DNA of 35,539 bases from Planctomycetota bacterium (GCA_029260735.1 JAJDCR010000088.1:1-35539); one strand, 5' to 3'. Numbered from the stretch's first letter, positions 8,469-16,890 are shown. Made by a program: numbers and translations. The notes: generated by a model not told the origin, from the sequence alone.

Positions 8469-8891
8469 CTAACTTTCTGCGAATATTTCATCGAGAACTT
8501 CTTTATTACGAGCTGGGATGTCATATTTTTGGTAATCATGAGCATTTACCCAAGCATAGTCAGCTACCTCAACTGGGCTTATTTTAACTTCTTGCTCTCC
8601 TTCCAGCATTACTTCAAAGAAATAGATTGTATAGTGGCGTAGCTTATCGCCTACTGTGCGAGTAAGCTCCTTTTTGGCAAGAAGTTTTCCCGCCTGCCCT
8701 TTTAACCCAACTTCTTCTTCTACTTCTCGTAATACGCCTTCCTGGGGGGACTCTCCTTCTTTGAGGTTTCCTCCCGGCATAACCCATTGCTTATAGAAAG
8801 GATGGACATTTCGTTGGGTTAAGAGAATTTGTTTTTGGCTGTTGGAGATTACTCCAACAGCGGATAAACGTACTTCTTTTTCTGGATTCAT
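8469..8891 (-). CDS. Nudix hydrolase
   Basis: 140 residues, about the usual size of a single-domain Nudix enzyme. The Nudix box GX5EX7REUXEEXGU is complete: G in GGNLKEGE, then REVEEEVGL, giving the acidic residues that bind the metal ion. The family hydrolyses nucleoside diphosphates linked to another group, X; the N-terminal AVGVISNSQKQILLTQR and the PGG before the box fit a MutT-like enzyme acting on nucleotides or NADH-like substrates, but the substrate cannot be told. The start lies 2 bp after the TAA of the Lon-like gene with only a weak ribosome site, so translation is probably coupled to it. It is the last gene of the sigma-factor operon. Its place suggests it acts on a nucleotide signal or clears damaged nucleotides in the response that operon controls; that is inference. 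Confidence 0.95.
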   Translation of the reverse strand: MNPEKEVRLSAVGVISNSQKQILLTQRNVHPFYKQWVMPGGNLKEGESPQEGVLREVEEEVGLKGQAGKLLAKKELTRTVGDKLRHYTIYFFEVMLEGEQEVKISPVEVADYAWVNAHDYQKYDIPARNKEVLDEIFAES

Positions 8892-8893
8892 AA

Positions 8894-11800
8894 TTAGTCT
8901 TTCTCGGATACATCCGAGAGTCCCTTATGGTGAGGTAAATTTTTATAGCGTGCTGGAATCCCCAGCTCTTTTTTCCAATCATCTATCCAGAATTTGTAGG
9001 GAGTGTGTCGGGCAACCAATTTGCCTTCGACCAATTCATAGAGTCTCTCTACATTTTCTTTTGTCGCTTCAGGATGACAAACTTCTTGCTTTAATGTCAT
9101 TAAGATCTCTAGCCAAAGTAAGTAATTAATGTCATTGTAAGTCTCTCTTGCTTCTATTAGCTGAGGAGATGGGGTTTTTCCCTTAGCTAGACGACTACAA
9201 GTAAATTTTTCTCTCCTTCCTGGTAGCTCGATTAAAATCGCTTGTCCTTCGTTGACAGCCATATAGACATCAGCACGAGTGGTTTGGTTTTGACCTTTGA
9301 GCCACTCACTAGCAGTAGCAGAGATTTGCTCTCGTTTAGCTCCTGTAAGCAGTGAATAGATAAGAGCGGTCTCGCTATCTAAAAGGCTGTCAATATTGGG
9401 ATAATTAAACCTACTATCCTCCCGAGCAACAATAAAGAGATAAGGCTCTAGTTCCAAAGGAGAAGTTACCTCTTTGACAAAAGGCAAAGAACTTATCGCT
9501 TGGGCCACTCCTTTTTTGAGGAGTTTTTGAAAAGTGCTTTGGCTATATTCAACTAATGTATCTAGGGAAACAGGAGGAAGCTTTACTTGGCAAGTGAAAA
9601 AAGCTTGTCCTTTTTGGCCCAAAGTTAAAATAGATTTCTTGGAGCCTACTTGAAAAGCTTCGATGGATTGAGAGCTTCCAGAGTCAGGTACTAATTTCAA
9701 ACTAGAGCTTATCTCTTCCGGTAAAGCCATACGAAGAGGATGATACTCTCTTTTGAAGTATGGTGTTAGACGATTGCTTTCAATACTCCCAAAAATTTCC
9801 AGGAAGTTTGGAGCAGAGGTTTCTTCTAACCAAGCCTTTTTTATTTTTTCTAGTTTTTCTTCTGATTCTTGTTCCCAAAAATCATAGTCTAAAGAGTTTT
9901 TTAGCTCTTTTAGTGACTGAGTTAGCTTTACTTCTAAAGGAACTGTGTAATAAAGAAATATACCAGGAAGGGGCTCTTGGCTTTTTTGCCCTAATGACTT
10001 CATCTGTGTACTTGAGCTTTCTTGATCTATAATGGAAAACTCTTTTTTTTCTTGTTGTTGGTTTAATTTTGCAATAGCTGTTTGTAAGTTTTCTTGGTAT
10101 TTTTCTTTGCCAAAAAGATTCTGCCAGATTTCTTCTAAAGAAGTTGCTCGATATATATTTCCCATATTGATTTGAATAGTTTCAAGCTCTTGTTTGCTTT
10201 TTCTTTCTTTGGAAATGTAAGCTTTACCATTTGGGTATTCACAAGAAAAAGCTTCTAACTTTTGTTGGAGCCACCCCACAGAACCAACTTTTCCTTCTTG
10301 AGTTACATTACCTGTTGCAGCAACGGCTTCAGGTAAGGCAAAAGGATTTTCTTCTCCTCCTTCATAAGCTTGGCTCAAAATACAAGAAAAATAGGCAATA
10401 GCACAAGGTAATCCTAAAGACTTCCCAGATAATTTAATGTCTGCAGTACCATCGAAAACCACTTTGAGATAATAGCTGTCGATGGAAAGAATTCCCTTTT
10501 CACGGTGTATAGGACTTGTCTTTAAACCATTTCGTTGTAAATATTGAGCTACAGCTTTGAAACTTTCTTGAATTTGCTCTTCTGTTATATCACCTTGAAA
10601 GCGTGGAGATATATAGTGAGCTTCACTTTGTTCGAGTGTTACCTCTAAAGTAAAAATAATCCCATAGGGGCTTCTTTTTCTAGGCATTGAAGTATCACTC
10701 GAAAGACAAAGGGCACACACTCTGCCGGATTTTTTTTCTTCTGCTACCGCTATGGGTTGTTTTTCTGTGTCAACAATAAGTTTATCTAGCTTGGTTAAGA
10801 TGGTTTTACCAGTCCAACTACTAATTATTTTTCGAAAAGATATCAAGTGATTTCTGAGCTCTTGCCATTTATCTTGAGGGAAACGATCTCCTTGATGAAG
10901 ATGTGTTGGCAAGTATTCTATTACCAGGAAACAGTAATGACTAAAGAAATCATAACGTTTTTTCTTTTCAAGGGCTGAAATTACTAGTTCCCAAAAACGA
11001 CGAGCGCAATTTAAAACATGAAGTGAGTTTCCTAAAAAATGATAATCTTCTAAATTTTCGAACATGTTTTGAATACTAAGTTCTTGCTTTACTTCTACTT
11101 GAAAAGATTTTTTAAACTGTTTATTTTTTAGAGTAATATGCAGTATAGGTTTTTTCAGTAAAGGCAATTCAGGTTTTAAAGCGAAAAAACCCGAGCGGAG
11201 ATCGCCCTCAGCGGGAAAAATCGTTTTAGAAAGATACTTTTCTTGTTCACCAAATAAAAGATCTACTGTCACAGGCTCTAAATGCTCACTATCTTTTTCA
11301 TTACTATTGATACAAAGATACAAGTCCTCGAAACCTTCGCTATGGCGTAACTCAACGAAAAATTTTCTCCCTAGTTTCTCTTGTAGTGAGTAGTAGCATG
11401 ATTTATTTACTACCATAGTAGCCGCTGCATTTAGACTAAAAACATCCTTTTCGTTACTTTGGTAATCCGAAAAGTAAGAGATTGGCGTAGTTTTTAAGGT
11501 AGAAATTTCTTCTTCCTCGAAATCTTTTTTTTCTTCATTTACTACTTCCTCTTTTTTGAAAACAACTTGATACTCTTTCTTTTCCTCATCTAGAGCAATT
11601 CCTTCTTGCAACGAGACGAGAACCTCTGCTTCTAAATTAGGGGCTGTTTTTTGGACAATTTCACGAACCTTTTCAGGATTCGTCAAGTAGTCCAACTCTT
11701 TTTTTAACTCGGGGCTACTTGCTATGATTTTTTCTAATCTGGGAGAAGGAGTTCCTTCCTGGTAGCTACGAAGCTCTTCCAATGACAGATTCTTGAGCTC

Positions 11801-12178
11801 GTATTTTTTAGGAGGATTAAAACGAGATAGAACTTCTTCGGTAAGACCAGCCACTTCTGGCTCTATAGAAAAATTTTCATCGGATAGCATCTTCGTAATA
11901 TCATCTACCGAAGGAATTTCTCCGTCTAAATCGTTTGCTTCTGGATAGTCAGGAAGCATTGCTAGTTCTTTTAGAGTTCCTATGCGATGAAAAAGAAGAG
12001 GATTTTTTTGGGCCAACTCGATATCTAATTCCAACTCTAACTCACCGCACGCTCGCTCAAAATCAAATTCAAAAGTACTTGTTTGATACTTCTCTTGCAA
12101 CTGTGATAGAGCAGACTCAACTTCACAATTGAAGTCGAATAAAATCTTACGTATGCTCTCTTTGATTTCGTCATACAT
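8894..12178 (-). CDS. Lon-like (S16) protease fused to an anti-sigma-like segment and an unrecognised C-terminal domain
   Basis: 1094 residues. The start overlaps the sigma gene by 8 bp and has a good AAGGAG site. Residues about 128-165 (LSLEELRSYQEG, then ASSPELKKELDYL) match the layout of a zf-HC2 anti-sigma domain, with both CxxC cysteines replaced. Residues 200-235 are charged, and a beta-rich region (about 240-365) and a helical region (about 370-475) follow. A lone CALC lies at 488-491. Residues about 500-690 read as the Lon proteolytic domain: the Ser-Lys dyad is Ser587 in SGKSLGL (Lon GPSAG) and Lys640 in VGSVGWLQQKLEAF (Lon VLPVGGIKEK), with AATGNVTQEGKVG between them. No AAA+ ATPase motifs were seen, so it differs from housekeeping Lon. 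Residues about 742-1050 align with the membrane proteins at 5215 and 24813 (FLYYTVP, LTLGQKGQAFFTCQVKL, LFIVARE, YNDINYLLWLE). Likely role: protease or anti-sigma regulator of the adjacent sigma factor; the regulatory link is inferred. Confidence 0.85.
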   Translation of the reverse strand: MYDEIKESIRKILFDFNCEVESALSQLQEKYQTSTFEFDFERACGELELELDIELAQKNPLLFHRIGTLKELAMLPDYPEANDLDGEIPSVDDITKMLSDENFSIEPEVAGLTEEVLSRFNPPKKYELKNLSLEELRSYQEGTPSPRLEKIIASSPELKKELDYLTNPEKVREIVQKTAPNLEAEVLVSLQEGIALDEEKKEYQVVFKKEEVVNEEKKDFEEEEISTLKTTPISYFSDYQSNEKDVFSLNAAATMVVNKSCYYSLQEKLGRKFFVELRHSEGFEDLYLCINSNEKDSEHLEPVTVDLLFGEQEKYLSKTIFPAEGDLRSGFFALKPELPLLKKPILHITLKNKQFKKSFQVEVKQELSIQNMFENLEDYHFLGNSLHVLNCARRFWELVISALEKKKRYDFFSHYCFLVIEYLPTHLHQGDRFPQDKWQELRNHLISFRKIISSWTGKTILTKLDKLIVDTEKQPIAVAEEKKSGRVCALCLSSDTSMPRKRSPYGIIFTLEVTLEQSEAHYISPRFQGDITEEQIQESFKAVAQYLQRNGLKTSPIHREKGILSIDSYYLKVVFDGTADIKLSGKSLGLPCAIAYFSCILSQAYEGGEENPFALPEAVAATGNVTQEGKVGSVGWLQQKLEAFSCEYPNGKAYISKERKSKQELETIQINMGNIYRATSLEEIWQNLFGKEKYQENLQTAIAKLNQQQEKKEFSIIDQESSSTQMKSLGQKSQEPLPGIFLYYTVPLEVKLTQSLKELKNSLDYDFWEQESEEKLEKIKKAWLEETSAPNFLEIFGSIESNRLTPYFKREYHPLRMALPEEISSSLKLVPDSGSSQSIEAFQVGSKKSILTLGQKGQAFFTCQVKLPPVSLDTLVEYSQSTFQKLLKKGVAQAISSLPFVKEVTSPLELEPYLFIVAREDSRFNYPNIDSLLDSETALIYSLLTGAKREQISATASEWLKGQNQTTRADVYMAVNEGQAILIELPGRREKFTCSRLAKGKTPSPQLIEARETYNDINYLLWLEILMTLKQEVCHPEATKENVERLYELVEGKLVARHTPYKFWIDDWKKELGIPARYKNLPHHKGLSDVSEKD

Positions 12179-12845
12179 TGTTCTCTCCTTGACTTAGATC
12201 TTCATCATCTGAAGACTCTTTTTCGTCTAAAGGTTCCTCGTCTAGAAGACCCCATTTATCCAAGATATCTTTCAACTTATGCTTAACTCGCAGTAAAGTA
12301 ACACGAATGTGACTAGGCTTTTTTTCTAGCTTGTCAACTATTTCAGAATGAGAAAGTCCTTTTAAAAAGAGATCTAAGACCTTTTTTTCCAAATCATTTA
12401 GTTTTGTTTGTTTTGCCTTTTTAATCGCTTTGTGTAAAAGCTCTAGTTCCTCTTTTCTGACAATTTGAAGATAGACACTTTCCTCAGAACTAGGAAAATC
12501 TATGGGAGAATCGTCTAAAGAAGTGACTTCCTTTTTTCTTTTTTTTTCTTTCCAGGCGGCATAGACTAGACGACGAGCAATGACAGATAGCCAAGCGAGG
12601 AAACGAGCCTTTTCTGTCGCACGAGCTTGATGTAGAGAATTCCGTACAATGATGCACATATCTTGTAGTAGATCTGCACTGATTTCTCGGTTTTGAACAC
12701 CACGATAGAAAATAGAAGCGAGGATATCTCCGTATTCTCGAAAAATAAACTTTGTCAGCTCTATACAGTCAGCTGAAACATCTTTCTTCTTTTTCAAGTC
12801 ATCCTTCAGTTTTTGAAGCCTGATAAAGAATTCTTCCCAGTTCAT
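12171..12845 (-). CDS. ECF-type RNA polymerase sigma factor
   Basis: 224 residues, ATG after AAGGAAGATTCT. Region 2 spans about residues 30-105: ISADLLQDMCIIV replaces the usual DaeDlvQevf block, and FLAWLSVIARRLVYAAWKEKKRKK is the core-binding and -10-recognising part. Region 4 spans about 135-197 with LNDLEKKVLDLFLKGLSHSEIVDKLEKK in pieces and the recognition helix around SHIRVTLLRVKHKL. The acidic tail (LDEEPLDEKESSDDED) is unusual in length. The unknown gene 12872-13558 is 26 bp upstream and the Lon-like gene overlaps its 3' end by 8 bp (stop TGA inside the ATGTATGA of the next gene). The close coupling to a protein with an anti-sigma-like segment fits the common sigma/anti-sigma pairing. 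Target promoters are unknown; the operon promoter itself looks like a housekeeping one. Confidence 0.92.
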   Translation of the reverse strand: MNWEEFFIRLQKLKDDLKKKKDVSADCIELTKFIFREYGDILASIFYRGVQNREISADLLQDMCIIVRNSLHQARATEKARFLAWLSVIARRLVYAAWKEKKRKKEVTSLDDSPIDFPSSEESVYLQIVRKEELELLHKAIKKAKQTKLNDLEKKVLDLFLKGLSHSEIVDKLEKKPSHIRVTLLRVKHKLKDILDKWGLLDEEPLDEKESSDDEDLSQGENNV

Positions 12846-12871
12846 AGAATCTTCCTTACTTTAGATGAGCA

Positions 12872-13558
12872 TTAAAGGTTTTTGTTACAATCTTTTTCCC
12901 AGACTTGCCATTCTCGCCAAAATATTTGCCCTATTTTTTGTATCTCTTGCCAAGCTTTTTCTTTATCTTCTTGAAAGCCTAGTGTCTTGAAGCTAGCCAC
13001 ATTCTGCAAACTCCAGTGGTTGGGTTTTTCTAGAGCAGGTGGATATGTAATCCACATACTAAAGATATCTTTATCTCGCTCATTGGGCCAAGGATATTTT
13101 CTCATAAAGTCAATAGCTTTATCATATAGAAATTTTTGTTCGCTAGGTGTTTTGGAATAAGACCAGGAGACAGAACTTGATGCTGAGGATAAATTTTCCG
13201 AAGAGAGAGTTTGTTCATACCAAGAACGACAAAGCTCCGAGAGAGTTTTTTTCAGCCCCAGTAAAGATCCATCTTGCCAAGGAATGTCTATTAATTTGCT
13301 TTCTAACCAAAGAAAATATAGACAAGTTAAGGAAGAGGATTTCTCGACAGAGTGGTTTTTTATTTTGTGGAAAAATGTATAAATATAATCACTAAATTTA
13401 TCTCCCAGCAGGAAGATGATGTCTTTTTGAAGAGATAGGCCTTCTTGTTCTCTCGAATTGCGTTGGAAATGGTGCAATTGAGTTAAGTCTTGCCAGAAAC
13501 GTTCTAGCTCCTTAGGATTCATCTTTTTTTGGGGATGTTCCTGGTCACTCTTTTCCAT
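12872..13558 (-). CDS. Unrecognised soluble protein, first gene of the sigma-factor operon
   Basis: 228 residues. I prefer the ATG at 13558 because AAGGA lies 9 bases upstream; an ATG 39 bp further out (13597) has no site and falls upstream of where the likely transcript would be translated efficiently. I do not recognise a family. The protein looks soluble and mostly helical, with a serine-rich linker (about residues 120-137, SSENLSSASSSVSWS) between an N-terminal helical part and a tryptophan-rich C-terminal part (KYPWPNE, MWITYPPALE, FWREWQVWEK). No signal peptide or membrane helix was seen. It is 26 bp upstream of the ECF sigma factor and behind the minus-strand promoter at 13615-13643, so it is likely a sensor or regulator of that sigma factor, but this rests on position only. 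Confidence 0.75.
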   Translation of the reverse strand: MEKSDQEHPQKKMNPKELERFWQDLTQLHHFQRNSREQEGLSLQKDIIFLLGDKFSDYIYTFFHKIKNHSVEKSSSLTCLYFLWLESKLIDIPWQDGSLLGLKKTLSELCRSWYEQTLSSENLSSASSSVSWSYSKTPSEQKFLYDKAIDFMRKYPWPNERDKDIFSMWITYPPALEKPNHWSLQNVASFKTLGFQEDKEKAWQEIQKIGQIFWREWQVWEKDCNKNL

Positions 13559-13590
13559 ATAGCAATTCCTTATACAGTAAAAATTTCTCG

Positions 13591-13619
13591 TTGGCAAAAT
13601 TGAAAGAGATAAATATAAT
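13591..13619 (+). promoter_or_regulatory. Housekeeping-type promoter for the 13680 gene
   Basis: TTGGCA at 13591-13596, a 17-bp spacer, and a perfect TATAAT at 13614-13619. The predicted transcript begins near 13626, about 54 bases ahead of the GTG start. Its -10 box overlaps the -10 box of the opposite-strand promoter. Confidence 0.75.
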
Positions 13620-13643
13620 ACTGAAATTTATATTCTACAGCAA
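13615..13643 (-). promoter_or_regulatory. Divergent promoter for the sigma-factor operon
   Basis: On the minus strand, TTGCTG (13643-13638), a 17-bp spacer, and TATTAT (13620-13615), one base from consensus. Expected start near 13608, about 50 bases before the ATG at 13558. It shares its -10 bases with the plus-strand promoter, so polymerase probably cannot occupy both at once. Confidence 0.55.
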
Positions 13644-13679
13644 AAGAAAAATGACTATGTTGTTTTTGGGAGAAAATCT

Positions 13680-14966
13680 GTGTCAAAGTCAAAAAAATGG
13701 TCTTGGGTATTAGTAACTTACATCTTTGTCCTTTTTATCCTCTACATGAGTTTTGTTTTTGGAAAACTGAGTTCTTTGTCTCTCTACTGTTGTGCTTGGG
13801 GAGCCACTCTCTTTAACTTGACTTTAGCTCAAGTAGTATATTTTAGCTACCTACACTCTATCCCTACTTTACCTAAAGAAAAGACAATCGCTTCTAAACG
13901 CCTGCTGTTCTTACATATCCCTGATTTTCATTGGCCTCTTGTTTTTATTAGTCTTCTCCAGATTCCTATAACCTCTGTTTTATTACAATCTTGGTATTTA
14001 GAGCATACCACATTTTGGCAAGCTCACATTGAACCCTTAGCTTATGCCCCTATCTTAAAAGATTTTTTCTTGCTTATTTTTGGCTTTTCTGAAATAGATG
14101 TGAAAACTCATTTGGGGGAATTTGTAATTCTACGAATTCCAAGAATCACCTTGACTTTAGTTACGGTATTTCTATTTTTGGGACCCCTGCAAAAATTAAC
14201 TCGTTTGGCTTGGAGTTTAGCCTGGACTATTCGAAAAGATCCAGAAAAAACTGTCCACAGATTACACAGTATTGGCTCACGATCTGCATATTGGGTAGGA
14301 CTAGCTTCTCGTATATACAAAGACAAAAAAATAGTTTTTCCCCTCCTAAAATTTATTAGCAAAAGTCAAAATCCCTATGGGGCTCTATTTTTTATTCGCC
14401 ACTTAGAAGATATGTCCAAACAACCTTTCTCTCAATCCCTGCTAATAAAACATCTAAAATATTTAGCTTCAACAACCTCCTTACGCCACTCATCTTTTGC
14501 CAAAAAAGTGCGAAAGAACTTATACCAATGCTCACAATCGGAAGACCGAATGTTTTTTTGGTCTGCTCTTGGTATTGTTTCTCCTTTAGGAGATAAAAAA
14601 AGCTTTATCTGCATGAATAGTTACTTAGAAAAAGAAATCTCCGTAGCAGAATACTGTGCCATCTTAAACTCTTGGAAAAATATAGCTACCGATAATGACT
14701 ATCGATCCGAGGATAGTATCCTCGTTCGAGTTTTAAAAAATAAAGATCAAGCTCTCGAAGTTCGTTTAGAAGCAGCTATTCTCCTAGGCGAGAAATCTTT
14801 TTCTGGAGTGGTTAAAGTCTTTGTTGATTGCTTGGTTGATGAAACAGAGGAAGAGTTGAAGGAGCTTTTGTATAAACTACTCGCCCAAATGAACCCTTAC
14901 TACCTTCCTCATAAGAAAAGCGTAGAGTATTGGCAAAAATGGATATCGGTGAAAGGGTTGGAGTAG
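13680..14966 (+). CDS. Four-helix membrane protein with HEAT-like C-terminal region
   Basis: 428 residues with a GTG start preceded by GGGAG at about eight bases. Four hydrophobic segments are visible: WVLVTYIFVLFILYMSFVFG near 9-28, a second near 36-56, one near 83-103 (WPLVFISLLQIPITSVLL) and one near 148-167 (RITLTLVTVFLFLGPL). The remaining ~250 residues are soluble and helical. They contain degenerate HEAT-like pieces: LLKFISKSQNPYGALFFIRHLED, and towards the end LVRVLKNKDQALEVRLEAAILLGE, where paired helices with an alanine/leucine core are clear. HEAT arrays usually bind other proteins. The gene is transcribed away from the sigma operon from the promoter at 13591-13619 and converges on the nitrilase gene with 37 bp between stops. 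No enzymatic motif was seen and I cannot name a family. Confidence 0.85.
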   Translation: MSKSKKWSWVLVTYIFVLFILYMSFVFGKLSSLSLYCCAWGATLFNLTLAQVVYFSYLHSIPTLPKEKTIASKRLLFLHIPDFHWPLVFISLLQIPITSVLLQSWYLEHTTFWQAHIEPLAYAPILKDFFLLIFGFSEIDVKTHLGEFVILRIPRITLTLVTVFLFLGPLQKLTRLAWSLAWTIRKDPEKTVHRLHSIGSRSAYWVGLASRIYKDKKIVFPLLKFISKSQNPYGALFFIRHLEDMSKQPFSQSLLIKHLKYLASTTSLRHSSFAKKVRKNLYQCSQSEDRMFFWSALGIVSPLGDKKSFICMNSYLEKEISVAEYCAILNSWKNIATDNDYRSEDSILVRVLKNKDQALEVRLEAAILLGEKSFSGVVKVFVDCLVDETEEELKELLYKLLAQMNPYYLPHKKSVEYWQKWISVKGLE

Positions 14967-15003
14967 AGGGGAAAATTTCCATGGTTAAATATTTTTATAG
15001 AGA

Positions 15004-16872
15004 TCATTCTTTTTCATTAGGTTCAACATGGTTGAACCACCTCTTGATCGTTAACATGCTATTGATTCTTTTGGATTTTTGGATTTCTGTATTTTTGCGC
15101 TTTAAAGGCATTTTTTCTCCAATTCCTCTTTCTGCATTGACAAGAGCATCTGCTTTAGCTAAAGCAGATGCTAAAGCGAAACAAGGTTCTTGAGTAACAC
15201 AAAAATAAATATGTTCTTTTCCTGTACTATTGTCTAAACGAAAAACATCTCCTTTGGGGATTCTGACAATTGTTTTTTTAGAGATAGGATTTTCTCCTTC
15301 GGAAAAAGGACTATCGTTTTGAGGAAAAATCCAATATAAATTCCCTTTTGTGTCGATTTGAAAAACATAGGCATAAACTTTTTCAAAGGTATGAAAGAAA
15401 ATCCTATATTGATCTTGGCTAGAGAGATCTCCTCCATCATCGAGTACTAACCAAGTATCTTTCTCTTCGTTGTAAACCTCAATAAAAGCTTTTATTGAGT
15501 TAAGTTTGGAGCTTTTTTTTTGAGCAAGTAAAACTTGAAAAACTTCTTCTGTATTTTTTCCAAATTTAGGAAATTTTTCTTTTACCTTAGTTGTTTTTTG
15601 AATTTCTATTTTTTTAGGAATGAAGCTATAAGTATCTATACTCTTTTGTCTTAGTAAAGTTAAGGCCAATATCCCAAAAAGTATTATAAAAATACTCCAT
15701 TTGGCAATGGAGTGCTTCTGAAGAAAAGAGTTTTTTTCTTTGCTCATTGAAAGAACAGGTAAGCCATCTTTGTTTACTAACCATTCATTTTTGATAATCA
15801 ACTGTTTTGTACTTGTCACCGGAGCAGAATACAAGAACGCACAAGTTTTATGAATTATAGCGTGCTGTAAATTTGCTTTTTTTTGCGCTATCCATATATT
15901 TAGTCGTAATTGATTATCGTAAGAGAATCTTTTGGTCTTGCTCTTTTCTTTGGATTTTGCAGAATTTTTACTAGACTCTGTTGCTTTACAATAAATAGCT
16001 GATTGAGGAAATCGATTTTTTCCTTTAGACATTTTTTTGATCACCTCTGTTGACCAGTTAGCTGTAATATAAATGGTATTACGGCCAACATCGGCCAAAA
16101 AAAGCTCTTGTTTAAAATGCTCAAATACAGTGTGTTTAGGAAATGGATTTAGTTGAGGGTGAAGAATTACAATATGATCATTACTTTGGGGAAAAAATTG
16201 AGATAAAGTGATAGCCCTGTTCATTATGTCAGCACAAATTAAGCAGTATAACTTAGTACTACTATTATCTCCGAAACGATAAATGATAGAACCTAAGGTT
16301 AAATCGGCCCCCTCATGTTGGCAATTCTGATCGCTCATGGGAAGGGTTTTTAGTTGTATAACTACACACAATTGTTGATTGCTTAATTGAAAAGCGAAAA
16401 TTACTGGTACGGTAAAGCCATGCTTTGCTGCTTGATCAAATGACTGAGATATGACTAATGCCCCTAACTTTCGCCATTTGCTCAGTCTTTTTGAAAAACC
16501 ATTATCACTCTCTCCCTGACAGCCCAGGCACCATATTTTCCCAATAGAAGGCCACATACTAGGCTCCGTTAGTATTTCCTCTAACAGGTCAAGAGGGAAG
16601 CTGTATTCTGGTGTTAATAGCAAGTCTATGGATTCTTTTTGGGCTAGCTTAACTGTTTGTAAACATAGATTTTGGTGAGAGATATTTAGAGAAAAAGGTT
16701 TGTTTTGTCCAAAAGTAGGTGTAAAACCACCACATTGAAGTTTCAAAAGAGAAAAAGTAGCTTTTTTATCAGTACAAAGATCAAAGAGAGGTAGTAAGTT
16801 CTTTCTTTTATCTGAAGAAACTTCTTCCAACACTTCTGTTATATTGAGAATTTCTGGACGACAAGATTTCAT
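15004..16872 (-). CDS. Nitrilase-fold amidase with TM segment and DUF4384 domain
   Basis: 622 residues, ATG 18 bp after the stop of the giant TPR-CHAT gene, with AAAGG about 9 bases upstream. Residues about 40-350 read as a carbon-nitrogen hydrolase: Glu89 in LLLTPEY, a probable Lys175 in IQLKTLPM and Cys213 in CLICADIM make the Glu-Lys-Cys triad; RNTIYITANWS fits a later strand. The overall match is divergent. One membrane helix lies at about 391-407 (KWSIFIILFGILALTLL). After it, residues about 470-562 match DUF4384: YAYVFQIDTKGNLYWIFPQN, then IVRIPKGDVFRLD and GKEHIYFCVTQEP. DUF4384 is often found attached to caspase-like and kinase proteins in complex bacteria and is probably on the other side of the membrane. 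An Ala/Lys-rich tail of about 58 residues follows DUF4384 and contains the palindrome at 15145-15172. Being in one operon with a TPR-CHAT protease suggests the two act together. Confidence 0.88.
   Translation of the reverse strand: MKSCRPEILNITEVLEEVSSDKRKNLLPLFDLCTDKKATFSLLKLQCGGFTPTFGQNKPFSLNISHQNLCLQTVKLAQKESIDLLLTPEYSFPLDLLEEILTEPSMWPSIGKIWCLGCQGESDNGFSKRLSKWRKLGALVISQSFDQAAKHGFTVPVIFAFQLSNQQLCVVIQLKTLPMSDQNCQHEGADLTLGSIIYRFGDNSSTKLYCLICADIMNRAITLSQFFPQSNDHIVILHPQLNPFPKHTVFEHFKQELFLADVGRNTIYITANWSTEVIKKMSKGKNRFPQSAIYCKATESSKNSAKSKEKSKTKRFSYDNQLRLNIWIAQKKANLQHAIIHKTCAFLYSAPVTSTKQLIIKNEWLVNKDGLPVLSMSKEKNSFLQKHSIAKWSIFIILFGILALTLLRQKSIDTYSFIPKKIEIQKTTKVKEKFPKFGKNTEEVFQVLLAQKKSSKLNSIKAFIEVYNEEKDTWLVLDDGGDLSSQDQYRIFFHTFEKVYAYVFQIDTKGNLYWIFPQNDSPFSEGENPISKKTIVRIPKGDVFRLDNSTGKEHIYFCVTQEPCFALASALAKADALVNAERGIGEKMPLKRKNTEIQKSKRINSMLTIKRWFNHVEPNEKE
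15145..15172. repeat. 28-bp perfect palindrome inside the 3' end of the nitrilase gene
   Basis: Each half is the exact reverse complement of the other, centred on ttagctaa. It codes part of an Ala-rich tail (ALASALAKADALV) that lies beyond the DUF4384 match. A second short hairpin, ggttcaac-atg-gttgaacc, lies at 15020-15038 just before the stop codon. Either could weaken transcription into the convergent 13680 gene. Confidence 0.7.
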
Positions 16873-16890
16873 TTATCCAAACCTTTACTT

